From: Paramacrobiotus metropolitanus
Taxonomy: Eukaryota; Tardigrada; Eutardigrada; Parachela; Macrobiotidae
NCBI RefSeq assembly: GCF_019649055.1
Contig: NW_026570254.1
Location: 930,001 to 994,000, forward strand
Direction: 5' to 3'
DNA length: 64,000 bases
How positions within the stretch are numbered: position 1 is the first letter of the stretch; each line of letters opens with the position of its first letter. Of this stretch, positions 42,935 to 56,200 are shown piece by piece. The notes under the pieces are model-generated. The model had not been told where the DNA came from. It did no database searches and saw only the letters and a list, made by a program, of their open reading frames with translations. Made by a program: the position numbers and the translations under genes.

Positions 42935-45900
42935 ATTAAACTTACACGTTACTGCTTTTTTATGTTTATGCGTGCAATATTACGTATTATAAAAGATCCC
43001 CAAATACTGACAGTCCATAATTAAAAGGTTTGTCTAATCCCAAAATAGTAACGACAACATTGCCTTTCGCTTGAACCAAGTATCATACTAAAAGCAGCCG
43101 CAAAGCATTCCGGGCACGATCCCGCGGCTTGATCGATACCTGCTCGTACCTGGCGGTGTCGTGGTCATTGCACGCCAGTTCATTATGACACATGCCGAAA
43201 ATGTCGTTAACTATACAAGAAGAATCTATAGTTCGGTGCCGGTGATAAAATTAACCCATATGATGATCATGTTATAATATCCGTGTTAGTTCCACTTAAC
43301 AGGAATAATCATTTGCCTTGATTTAGAAATTAATGATCATGTGCACCAGTAGACTACCAGTCTAATACTTACCTGTACGTATACATAGCTATAGGTACAA
43401 CGAGGGTGACGTTTTTTACCACGCAGTCAAGAATGTTTCTGGATGAAAACATAACCAACTAATTTTGGTTTAACTTGACTAGTTATGGTAGTTACTTCCT
43501 TAGTCTTCTCAAACATGGTGGTTTTACCAGTTAAGTTTAAGCCAAACAACTGCTTTATGTACTCGTGCAAATTTGTGTGCACGCCACGAAACTTGCAAAT
43601 TAAACGCGTACATGTGACTTTTTTATTGCAATATTGTTAATATTGCAAGAGCAAAAACAAATTTGCGGCGTTGTTGCATGACTGATCTATGCTGGCATAG
43701 GTCTATAGCATGAAATGAAAACAGCAGCAGCCATGAAATATGCCATGCAATATGAACTTCTGGAAAAACCTAGCCGCAACAATCCGACAACAGTGATCGA
43801 AGTAGTTCTTCCGGCAGCGGTCATCCATTCAGATTCAAAGGGGGAATGCCATCTGCGTAATGGGAACGCTACCCGACCAGGAAAAACTAGAAGAGATATT
43901 TCTGTTGTATATTTCCACTGCTGTTGGGCCTCTTTTTTATTATAGTAGTAATATTAATGACCGTAGTTTATTCATATAATCATATTTGAGTGTGGTAGTA
44001 TTACAGTACATCTGCGTAATTTTATAAAGATATTTTGTATGGATTTGTGCATTACAGCCAAATCTGTTATCTAACTGTCGCTAGCAGAACATTACTTCTG
44101 GTTATGCATAGTGAACTGCATCTTTAACAAACGCCATCAGTTACTTTTAGTATAAAGTGCAAAGCAAATACGAGTACGCTACTCCACGCTTAAAATTTAT
44201 TGCAGTTGCATAAGCTAATGCAATAGGGTATGCTTCCCTATAGGCTATAGGGAATGTATGTGCTTGTGCGACTTGTTTTCTATGCGACTTTTTTAGTACC
44301 ATATTTCTTTTTCTTCTATTAAATTTGTTCACTACTCGACGTATTCGTACTGCATTCGAAAAAAACAGGCACCAGCTTCGACTGCCGCTAATAAAATTTT
44401 CATCTTTACTTCCAGTGAGTCGTGCATAGCTGCGCTTTCACGGTATGCCAACAGGCCACACATATTGAAATTACTACAGAGTATGCTAGGGTAGACATCC
44501 AAAGTCTATATGTGTGCAGAAATACCGCATAGGTATATATATGTACAAAATTGTGCGGTATGTTTCCGAAACCGTGTCCTTATTGTCAGAACACCAACTA
44601 CAATTATTGTCGCTGCCATGAATAATATGAATTACTGGTGCCGCCTTTCTGTCGCTTAAAAAAGGAAATGATTTGTACGTTCACATCGTAAAACTGACAG
44701 AAATAAATAGATGACGATAATTTCCAAGCGATGAATCCGATACCGGTTAACGAAAGGGATGGCATCGTAGCGAAACAAACGTGACAAACATAAGCACTCG
44801 AAGACCTAATAAGTAGCCTGTAACAAACTGCCGTAGCCAGCTTCGACAACTTCTACTATATTTTTATTTAGCGGCATTTCATTTAAACAAATACGCGGCT
44901 AACTTGTGAATAACCATTAATCGAAGGGTTGATTATTTATGCCTAGCTGTGCCTTTTTGTTGCAAAGGTTATAACAGCGTGTGCTAATGTTTTCTTAACA
45001 TGTTCTCACAACAGTTTACAAACTGCTGCTGACGAAGTGGCCTAGTAACTTCGTTTTTTCGTACGCGGTTTCTGTGATCAAGTGGATTATAGACGTTGCG
45101 GCAATTTAATGTGTGATCTCGTATGAAGAATGATGCGGTAACCACATTTATCCACTTTGGATTATGCTATTTGATGCGCTTTGATACAGTATAGCCTATC
45201 TACAGTAATCGTCAATGTACTTGATTTTTTTGGTTATTGGCAGGTTGAATTAGTAATTCTGTCGCTCATCCATCAGCTATTTTGTATTCTGATGCCTACG
45301 GCTTTCACTTGGTTTGTTGGGTAATTTTTGCTGATTGTGATGCATGGCATAAGATCGAAGATTATGCTGGGTTTGCTTTCCGTCAAAATGTTTTTGGTAC
45401 TCCAGCTCCTGGTTTGATCCCGATAACCAACTTTGTAGGCTATGTACGTATTATCGCCGCAGCATGGAAAGGTAAGATATTGTAAAATCTACCTATTTCA
45501 TCTCTTCGCATAACAGGCATCGGTAGAAGTTTCTTAGCCTAACCGCTAAGAACTGCCTTTCATTATATAAAATCTTTCTTTAACAAAATTGTTCTTAAAC
45601 CAGTTTAAGTCTGTTTCAGTTAAACCTATAGTAAGTAGTAACTTCCGGTGTAATAAAATGCAGCTTGTATGCTATAAAATACAAACTAAATTTGCGTAAT
45701 ACTGATTTAACAGAACAGAACTTTACTAAAAATAGCAGCTAAAAATTCTCAAATATTTTATCATTGCTTTAGTACGTATACTAAAGCTTTTAGACCCAAG
45801 CCCAAAGCCTTATAAAGTTGTACAAATGTTTGACGATACATGGCTAATTTCTCTCGTCATGATCAGACATAATATTACGGCCAATATGTTAAAAGGTCTT

Positions 45901-48900
45901 CACTATACGTACAATATTTTACCAATGGTAAAGCATAAAGTTATAAACTCGAATAATGTTAGCTGATATAAAGACTTACGAACTGATGAGTCTTATTGGC
46001 AAGTATTCTTGCATATCAACATACCATACAGGCACAAAATAAACGTTACATTTCATCGTTTGTTTTACTGCTTGCGTTGGTCAGCCGAAACTTATTTGCA
46101 AGAAAACACGGTGAATCGTGTTTTCCTCGCAACATGTGTGTGCCTTTCCTGTAGCATTCTTTTGTGTGGAGAATGGTTATTGTTATGGTCTTATGGATGC
46201 AGAGTTCAACAAGGCCAAGTAGTCATGGTTTTTTATGCGAGTGAAATAATTATGGAAATATCGCAGGCTGTTCTGGTTTAATGCCGAATGAGCCATGGAT
46301 CAGTACGACAATAAGTGATCAACAGGTTGGATGACTCATGTTGAACAACCACTGTTGTTTGGAACGACATCCATTTTGCACGCATACATACATAAACGGC
46401 AAAATGTGATTCATAACTTCCGATCGCGATTCGAACGTTACTGTAGATGTCGTAATTCAGAAAACTTAAATTTTTGACAAGTGTGTGGCGGGTTTATTGT
46501 TTGCGCTGATAGCCGGCATCAACACGCAGTGCTCGTTCTAAACAGTCTTAATGATTATATATACTTACTCGTAATTTGTTTTGAACTGCATGTTCCCGCC
46601 TTTGATGTGTTTTGGAACAGCCAATTAATAGCGCCGGAACCACTAATTTTTATTGCCAACTTACGTGGCTTTCATTTTATACCGAAATCTTTTTTCTCTT
46701 GGGAAATTGTTTGATAAAAGTTGCAACCGGCAACTTCAACAAATTTTTGTGCTAAAACCATAAAAGCAGTATCAGCATGGGGTGACCAGCTCCGTGGTGT
46801 CAAGTGAATTTCGTCCAGTGGAAACGCCTGTCGATTATTTTTTGGGGAGATATATTTTTGTCGGAATATCTTTTAACAGAAGTTTGGCGTGCTGTGTTAA
46901 TTGAGTTGTCGGTAGGTGTCCACACATTTTCTTTTGTACAATGTGCGGCTATTTCGATTGTATGCGTGTTGGAAGGTGCGAAAAGTTTGGTCGTGCTCAG
47001 TGGCTCCATTCACTGAGTGTTTATTACTGAGTCTAAAAGTTGCATTAAATTTTCTATTGTTTTTTTAAAAGACTTTCGTACACGGAGCAGAATTTTCATG
47101 CAAGTAATCGATCACGGCTTACTGGCGATTTAGAAGATATGCGGACGTTAAGTTGTTCTAAAAACAGAGTTATCATATTCGATCACAGAATCTTGCTGCA
47201 AATGCCTAAGTAGCAAGTCACATCCGAATGTTTAAGAAATTAGGTACACCGAATAAATTTTGTATTTTTTATGAATACGAATGTTTTTTCATGTCTCTGC
47301 TCTCCTTCGGTAGAAGCAGTATAACTTAGCAATCAAACGCAAATACAAACAAATTTAGATTATCGTGATGTAAAACTGCCGTGCGGTATTCATGTAAATT
47401 TAATATTCCTATATTGAGTATATAAGTTCTGTTCTTTCTTTTGGTTATTTTGCCAAAAATTCGATGCCATGAGTTATGACAATTAGTTATTAAAAGAGCG
47501 TTTAAAATGTCAATGTTACTGTAATTCATAGCGATACTAGCATAGGTTTTCATTGGCTGGCTGTTTCCTTCTAACATAAGCGGAGCAACTTACAGTTGCA
47601 ACTTACTGTATAGCTCAAATTGAGAATTCAAACTGCTGTAATTAGGTATGTGAGTCATAAAGCCATGAATTTATTCAGACAGCTGAAAGTGTTGCAGAAC
47701 GTTCTTTAACCTAGTACACCAACGCAACACAGTAGATAAATTTATCGAAAACATAGTCATAAGCAATTTTTTAATTATAAAGCGCACAGTTTTAAATTAT
47801 CGTGTAAAAATCCTCTTTTTAATTTGGCAGTTGCCAAAACTTGGATATTAGGCAAACTCAAATTATTCAATACGAGATGATTGGGATATCCAATTATAAT
47901 GGTTTATTGTGTTCGTACGCCTTGTGGTACATGAAATATCGCATGAACATAAAAAGTTATTGTGTTATAACAGCGTGCAAGCAAATTAGTGGCAAAATCT
48001 CATTAGTCATCAGGCATTCTTCTTTATAAAATTAAGTTTTAGGAAGTTGTGCGACAATGACTGAAGCGCAGTTTGATCGAAAAGGTCTTCGATATTTTTA
48101 AGAGGAAAAGCGCTTAGCAAATAAGCTGCAAATTCCACCGAAAAAACCCATTTATACAGAAAGATTGCCGAAGTTTGCAACGAATATACTGTGACTCCAA
48201 ATTTCTGATTGTACAAACATGATAAATTTGAAGATGACTCAAACGATCAAGAGAAAAGCAAAATTTAAATACAAAGCTGGTTGGTTTACTGGTTGACTAC
48301 TGCATTTTTCTTTTGAAAATCTGTAAAGCGGATCACGTATGTCCATAATATTCAGCGGATACTCTTTTATCCTTTGGCATATCCGTGAATGTCCCGAATG
48401 TATACAGACTCACCACAGCAAAAGATACTGCCCAGTTTACCCATACTTTTCGTCTGCCAGGAAGACAAATTTGATCGGCATGGAAAAAGCTGCTGATATT
48501 TTGCTAAACGTTTACCATTCGTCACACAAATCCCCGAAAGCCAATATTTAAGCCAGATTTGCTGTATGCTGGTGTGATTTCACCGAGTTTGTACTGTACG
48601 TTTTCCACTACGTGTTTATTACAACATAGTTTTGTGTTTGATTATGCTATTGGTCAATGAGATTTATTACTATTCGGTCCCGACAGCCGACGTAAGCGTC
48701 TTGGCTCGGTGTGACATATTAGCACGTTCGACAGACGATCAAGAACTAAACAATCTACATGTATAATTTATACAATAGGTTATTAAGGCAATTGCCGTGG
48801 CAAATAATGGAGAGAGCTGGTGTTTATATGTTATGACGGGGTCATCGCAGGTGGTCGCTTTGCATGTGCCTATACACACTCTACTAACACTTTTCCGTGT

Positions 48901-50291
48901 ATATTCCAAACACTGGTAGTGTAAATTTGAAATTTTATGTAATATGGAAAAATAGACAGAAGCAGACGGCACCAGCAGTAAAGTGGTAAATTATATGCAG
49001 TTGGGTTTATGAACTGTTATTATTGCATTTTACGACAGTAACATTTTGCTTGTAATACTCGTTTATGTGTTATGCATAACTAACTTGCTAGTCCAGCTTT
49101 GAATTGCACTCATTCATGTCGACCGAGTAATCTCTTTGGCTGGGTGATGGACTACGTTCTGAGATGAAATATACCGTTTATGTTTAGTTATGTAATTAGC
49201 ATAAACATGCCGGAAATTGGAGCTAGTTCACGTTAGCCTTTCGCAATTTAGACAGCGTTGTAACGATGTATATATCGACATTTTCCCCATCGTCGGTACC
49301 GACACGCAATCCTGTAATCGCCTATGTGACCTTTCATGCGTAAATATTATCCCGGAATTGCGTATGTACTCTTAGTGGCACCGAGGGTTGTTTCGCAATG
49401 AATCCCTCACGTAAAACCAGGGATGCAAGAGGAGAGATTTTTATTTACGGTTTAGGCGCCTATCGGTCTACATACGACTGAATACAGTAAGTAACAGCTG
49501 AGCGGACCAAAATGGTCGAATTTTTCCCTGATTCCAATGTTCGTGTTGCTGGTTTTGCAATCAGCTTGTCAAAAATTAATGTTTTTAAATAACAGTTGGC
49601 ATAATACTGGTCTTCTCAATTAATCCAGTACCATACAGTAAAGACTAACTGTTTCTCTTAAACTGTTTTGACTTGTAAGAACTACCTTAAAAATGCGGGA
49701 AAATGGTAATTTTGACTTCCGTTTTGGGAAAGGAGACATCTTGCACTAATAACAATACTAAGATTTTAGCTATAGTAAGTTCTTGGTTTAGACCATGATC
49801 CAGCGTAACATAGTCATTCGCTTTAGTCGTAATTCTAAAGAATGTAAAGAACTAATGAAGTTTTTATTCTTTACGACTCGATGTCAAGATAGTGCACGGA
49901 AGTGCGTTCGTCAAATTAATTTAATATTTAAAAGTAATCAATCTGAGCTGTATTGCTCTACTTCTAAATGGTACAGACAAAAACAAAATAAATGGTTAAA
50001 AGCATTTTATTATAGCGTATTTTGACGCTTAACAATTTTGTTTGTCGTTGACTCGTTGCTAAAAATAATTATCAGAAACGACGAAAGCCAGAACAGTTTG
50101 TTTAGTTAAAAACTAAATATATATAAATATTATGCCTGCAATATATTAATGAGTTATATCAAGAACAGAGTTTCTTATCTCTGATTCTGATTTCTTGTAA
50201 AATCTTTAATTTTATCATTACACGCACCATACATTATCAGATCATTTTTTGAATTGTTTGATTTTTAATCTGGGTGTTTTATTGCAGATGA
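42935..50291. other. Gene-poor region, 7.4 kb
   Basis: I find no gene in this AT-rich region. The longest frames (for example 43715-43945, 45282-45485 and 46009-46281 on the + strand) have no recognisable domain, neighbours in phase or splice context. It should contain the promoter of the CFAP97-like gene at its left end and, at its right end, the 5' region of the formin. Small inverted repeats occur (for example around 43626-43648). Confidence 0.4.
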
Positions 50292-53200
50292 CGACGCAGA
50301 CTTCCTGCACGAAACATCAAAGCAACGCCGGACTGTGCTGCACAGTTTCTGAAACCGGTTGAGCGGGCAGCCGCCGTTATAGCCGCACTGAGCTGCACGA
50401 GGTTCTACATCGCTTTGTTTCGCAGTTCCTTCTCACTGACGGAAACCCAGGCATCTGCCATCAGAGCTGGCCATCAGACAAATATGGCAGCACGAACAAG
50501 CGCCTTTGACTACTGGAAAAGAAAAGCCGACAATCGTCAATCCTATGCACCGGTACTCGATCAGAATCCCGCCAAACGCGAATGGCAAATTCGTACAGGT
50601 AAATGATACCGCAAAGACGGCAAAGTATTAATTTATGTTGTGATCAAGATAAAAAAATTGTAGTATTAATTTACGTTCTGCGACAGCCAGCAGCTGCTTA
50701 TAGAATTATAAATGATCTATTGCAACCCTTAACACAACGTATTATTGTATCTTTACAGAGCAGAATTCCGAATTCTGACAGTAATATCGTAGCACTTTTG
50801 TAATGGACTGTACGAGTAATACGACCGTTCATATTAATTTTTGCAATTTAATTTTATGTTTTGCTGATAATATTGCATTAGTTTTCTGTAGACATATATT
50901 TAGAACAGACGAATAATTTTTGCGTTTTTGTCGATGTTCATCGCACATCACGTATTAAACGTTTATGTCTTCAATGGCTGACATCTTTATAATACCATAC
51001 TCGCTATACCCATAAATACAGCAGCGCGCGTACACTTGTTCTAATTGCGCTGTGAATGGCATTATATTGGTATGCTGAGAAGTATTTTCGTGTCGGTTAT
51101 TGTGCGGATCTGCCGAATCTTTCAGCATAAATTTTCAACTCATGCCGCAAGATACGAACCTCACGAATGCTTTTTCACGAAGCCCCGACAAATGTGTGCA
51201 ACAGAAAGCGCCAAATAATTGTGTCGTCGCTTGTAGCTGGCATGTCTTGACCACGATCTTGAAAATTCACTCTGCAATTTTTTTACTTTCTTAATCACGA
51301 TCACGTACAGGCTGAGGATATCGGTGGCGATAATTAAGTTTAATTGTTACCTGTCCGCACATCAAAGAAGCTTATATGCAGGGATTATTAGATAAAGGTT
51401 TGTGCTTTTTATTAGTAAGTTGCGGCTTAACGAGGATTAGCGGTATAAACCTAAACTGGCCGAATATTTTTGCTGCTTTTTGTTTGCTTCAAGATAAACA
51501 GCAGTGCTGGAGTTAGGTATAATATTGGTATTTCAAAATAATTATAATTTATAAAAACCTTTTCTGAAATGATATAGATAACTATTACGAACGGAGTTTA
51601 CCCTCTAAATACCCTTTTGCCTCTTGTTATGTGTAAACATAATTTTTACCCAAATGTCTTTAACCGTATTAAAATAATCCTAAATCCAAATTGTTTTTGG
51701 TGGTTCCAAATAGTTGCACTCTATACGATAAAATAGTTTTCCATAAAGTATGTATATCTTTTTATATAGCTATCGCAATTTGTTTGTCCAGAGAGAGGGT
51801 ATTCGTACCTTATTTTACAGATTCGTACCTTATTTTAGTTAAAATGTTTTGTCATACGTAGTATTATACTTCTATTATGTACGTTATCTTAGTTAAAATA
51901 TTTTGCTGTTTCTATAAAACGGAAAATACTATACATTAAACGAGCATAGTCATTACTTATTTTGGTACCTGGAACTGTTAGGCACCAGGGCATCGTTTTA
52001 TTTAGAGCATGCCCCCAGCCACAAGATGCTGCTCTTAAGCTTAAACTCATCTTTATTTTTAATAACGCCGCTGATGTACAGCTTAAGCCGCAATCTGGTT
52101 TTCTTTTCAGCTTTCTTATGGCATAACTAGCTGGTTGTTTAATAAATGACCGTTTATAATATGTCGTACTGTTGTAGCGGCCTCACGGTTAACGCCCATC
52201 AGTTCGAGTGTCAGCGGCAGTCGTTTAACTCTCCTTAACTCCGCCCAGCCAGCATCTAGCGGGGTCTGCACGCCGGCTCATTCCACAACATCGTCAGCAC
52301 TCTTTGAATCCTTAGAACCAGATCAAGTGATAGCCACTTTACACCGGTCACCTACTAACGGAAATGTTTTTACCGCATTGAGAAAAAAACTGGCCAGTAA
52401 GAATCCCAAAGACAAATGGATCGATGCATTCTGTAAGGCGGATGGTGTACACTTTCTCATGGATACATGGAAAACATCCCGCGACAAACCACTACAAAAG
52501 CTATCCGATGCGTACTTTCAAAGGGAATGTATGGAATGTCTCAAAGTAGCCATGGAATCGCCGGTAACTTTGGATTACATTATCGAAGATGTGGAAAGCC
52601 AACAGAAACTTTTAATTGGTAAGTCTGATATGATGTTAAACGATTTGCACTGTCGTGCATGTGTAAAAACTAATCCCGGTTTAATATTTACTTGTAACGG
52701 GTCAAGAAGTATCGTTTTTCTTTCGCTGCAAAATGATACGTGCAATATTCATAAAGTGCATGATTCTGTAAACCGATTTGCCGGCTTATGCTTAGCTACA
52801 GCAAATGCAAATACTTTGTATCTACAAAATCTACACTTTTGATGATATGTGCTATACAAAAGCCCCAATGTTGCAACAATGCAAGGCATCCAGAATTTGC
52901 TCATAATGAAGTCCCTTTTCCAAGCTACTTATTTTTATTTTGGTTCGCTCTTATACAAAATTGCCGATTGCTGTTTCTTCTTTTGTAAAACTACATTAAA
53001 TCCCTTCAACGAGTTTTCCTTATTTAAAAATTCAGACAGACAGCCGAGATGATTTTGTATGCTAGATTCCTTATTCCTTTTTGTTATTCATGATGGTGGT
53101 AGTTTTATTACAACTAAGTAAGTGGATAACCGTTTTTTAGCAAGTACGGAACACTGCCATAAAATTTTTGACCGATTAACTGCCATGCTCGTTGTACGGT

Positions 53201-56200
53201 GTGGTGAATAATATTTTGACCAGTGACAGGAATTCGAGCGGTGCTTACATGTAGACCACATATGGTGCAGCTGATACTCAACATCTTGTCTTTCCATGTC
53301 AGAAGTTAGCCATGTTACGATCTGCTTCGGCGAGGAAAAAGCCAAATATAAGAATATTTACGATCGGAAAAGAGATATATGAGTTTAAAGTGGTCCGGTC
53401 ACTTATGGCCATTTTGTTACGCTGTGGCGACGCTCGTGTGCCTCTGAATCAATAGCGCGTAGGTATACGCTAGGTGCTGTGGTGATTGTAAAGAGCCCAG
53501 CTAGTTAACTGGTCCAAAGTATAGTAATCGGTATAACTGTATTGTGTACAAATCTATACACACCGGTGTAGTGAAGTGAATCGATAAGTTTGTAGCAAAT
53601 TTCCTGTTTATGGGCTGATCAAACATTCAGTAAAATTGAACAATTATGCCAGACATAAATTATGGCCATATTTTTCACGGGAAGTGTGCTGTTGGAAAGT
53701 AAAGGCAAGTGTTCACTGCAGCAATTTGTCACAGCGCGCTATCTGGATAAGACTCGCTCACTGGCGGACATAACGATAGCCATCGCGGATAATTTGCTTT
53801 CGCTTTCCCTGAAGTAATTTCTGTTTCCGGAGGGAAAGATAATTGCGCTTATGCGAATGCAATGCATACGTTTGTACCAGATTTTTCTTTGGGGTATTTT
53901 TAAGTAAATATGCATTCTGCAAATCCGGCAATTAATTATAAAAAACACCACCACTTGACCAATTGATCGCAAACGGTTTTTCACAGACAATATACACACA
54001 CGGTGCTGTTGATCACGAATTCACGATGGTTTGAACACATACATGGTCAAGTGCAAATGGCTTTTGTGTTTTCCAGTCAGTGCCCGTTTTACATGATTTT
54101 TAATCTGCTTGCATTTTAAACACGAGGAGCGTGTTGCTCATTAGAGGCAATGCTAAGCATCCAGGCATTTCGTTACTGCGTGCGTCATTCACATTTCTAC
54201 GAGGTTTACTTATGGAACCTTCATGTTTGCAATTAAAAAATATCTATTACTTTACCGAAAATTGTTTCGTGATAAGCTTCAACATATTTTTTTGGGTTTT
54301 TTAGTGGCTATCATTGTTTTGACGGCTTCTGTTTTCGGACAAGACATAGTCCAATATAAATAAAATTCTCCGTAAAAACCTGATTAAGTCCTCTTAAGTT
54401 TGTGCTGTATCTGTTAAAAAGGGTGATATTTCGATTAAAGAACTGCGGGATTATCCCGATGAGCACAGTAATTCAGTTTTACCAAACATGTTCAATGCAA
54501 TTAAACGATGAGCACCGTACCGAAATAAGCAAAAGTTGAAAATCATATCTGTTGAACTCAAAAACTGATTGTCACATCGGGATTATGACGAATCGGATTA
54601 TAAATTGAATGTTGCAATAACCTGCGTTATCGTTTAATCCTATATATAATCTTCTTGTTTCACAATTTCCATTTGTTGCGGAGCCCGCTCGCAGACCAAA
54701 CCGGTATATGGTAGTGGTTTGCACTGGTTTCAGTGAAGGGTGTTAACGTATTACACTAGCATGTTAAGTTTGTTTTTTGCCAACATCTTCTTTTCAGTAG
54801 TTCAACAATTTTTCGCTTGGCCTTCCTGAATTCTTTCTGAAAAAAATGTACAATGGGTAGAATTACTAAAATCCGAAACCGACTTTTGTTTACAGTGAGG
54901 TACACTCTTTAAAATTTTTATGCAGAAACGTCAAGCATGACTATGTTTGTGTATTATGTGAGTACACCGTACACGGTGTTGGAGATCAGGTGAAGAGTAA
55001 CACCTCGCAGCATTAATCGTACATTTCGTGACATGTGGGCCCATGATGGTGGGTTCAATTCCATCCAAATAGTCCACTTAACATTTCTGTAAGAACTTGA
55101 CCCAAGTACGACCCTAGGTTAGAAAACTAGCTCAAAGACCATTTGCAGTCGTGGGCGCTCTTCCGGATGTTATTGTTTTTTTACTGACCAGCTCTTAACT
55201 TCGCTGTTCCTGTTTATTAAAGCAGTTAGCGTTGCAACAGATTACAACGTGGTAGAGTAATAGTAGCTACTGAAAAATTTATTACTAAAACAAAAAACGA
55301 TGCTAATAAAAAATAAAACGCACATCGGCTATACATGTTAATAAAACGAGCTTTAAGGGACGCGGAAATTGCAAAACAGGGTTTGGTTAAAAACGGACCG
55401 GGTTGACAAGCAATGTAACAAAATACTAGAGTAGTACTGCGAAATTGACGCTGATGTCGAATCTGTATGTACAGTATATCTGCATGGATTATGGATATGG
55501 CATAAATTCTCAATAAGCAAGATACAGTAATTAGCAATATGAAGAAGGTCACTGTTGGTTTCTAACAACAACATTATTCTAGAAAGTAGAAGGTACGAGC
55601 CAACGAAGTCATTTTCGTGGATGCTGTGAAGCACTCTTCGTTCTAACAATTTTGACAAATACAGAGTACATCAAGGATGCTTAAATACCAGGTATTAAAT
55701 TTGGCGGATCCATTTGGATGTAATACTGCACTTGTGCTGTGATACTCATTTACTATGTGTTCACTATTGCGGTACAAAAATATTGTATCATCGCATTCTT
55801 CCGTGACTGTAATGTTAGCGATTGTACATATTACGAAAATAGAATGCCATTGCTCAGCTTCTTTAAAAAAATTTTCGATTGGAAAGTACCTTCATTGCTC
55901 AATGAAATAACAGCAGCGTTTCGTTTGCAATGGCACTTTGCACTCTATGAGTAAGGAGGAAAAATTCCGGAATATCTTTTGAGCAAAATATTTGATAGTA
56001 TTTAAGTAAACGAACCACACTAACTCAACTTACGACGAAGTCATTTGTTGCTACATTTGAACGTAACAGCTGATACTCCTATAACACTGATGTTGATGTA
56101 AACAGACCTTTATACCAATTTACGGTTTCACACTCGTAAAAGGTTTCCCCGTGCTACCGGTACTGAACCAAAACAGCTAGGAACTCGCATATAATTTGGT

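Noticed and set aside
45282-45485. 67-codon frame followed by a GTAAGA donor-like site
   Set aside because: No partner exon or family match; a GT-rich end is common by chance.
55030-55080. GGTTCAATTCC word resembling a tRNA/SINE B box
   Set aside because: No matching A box or cloverleaf could be folded around it.
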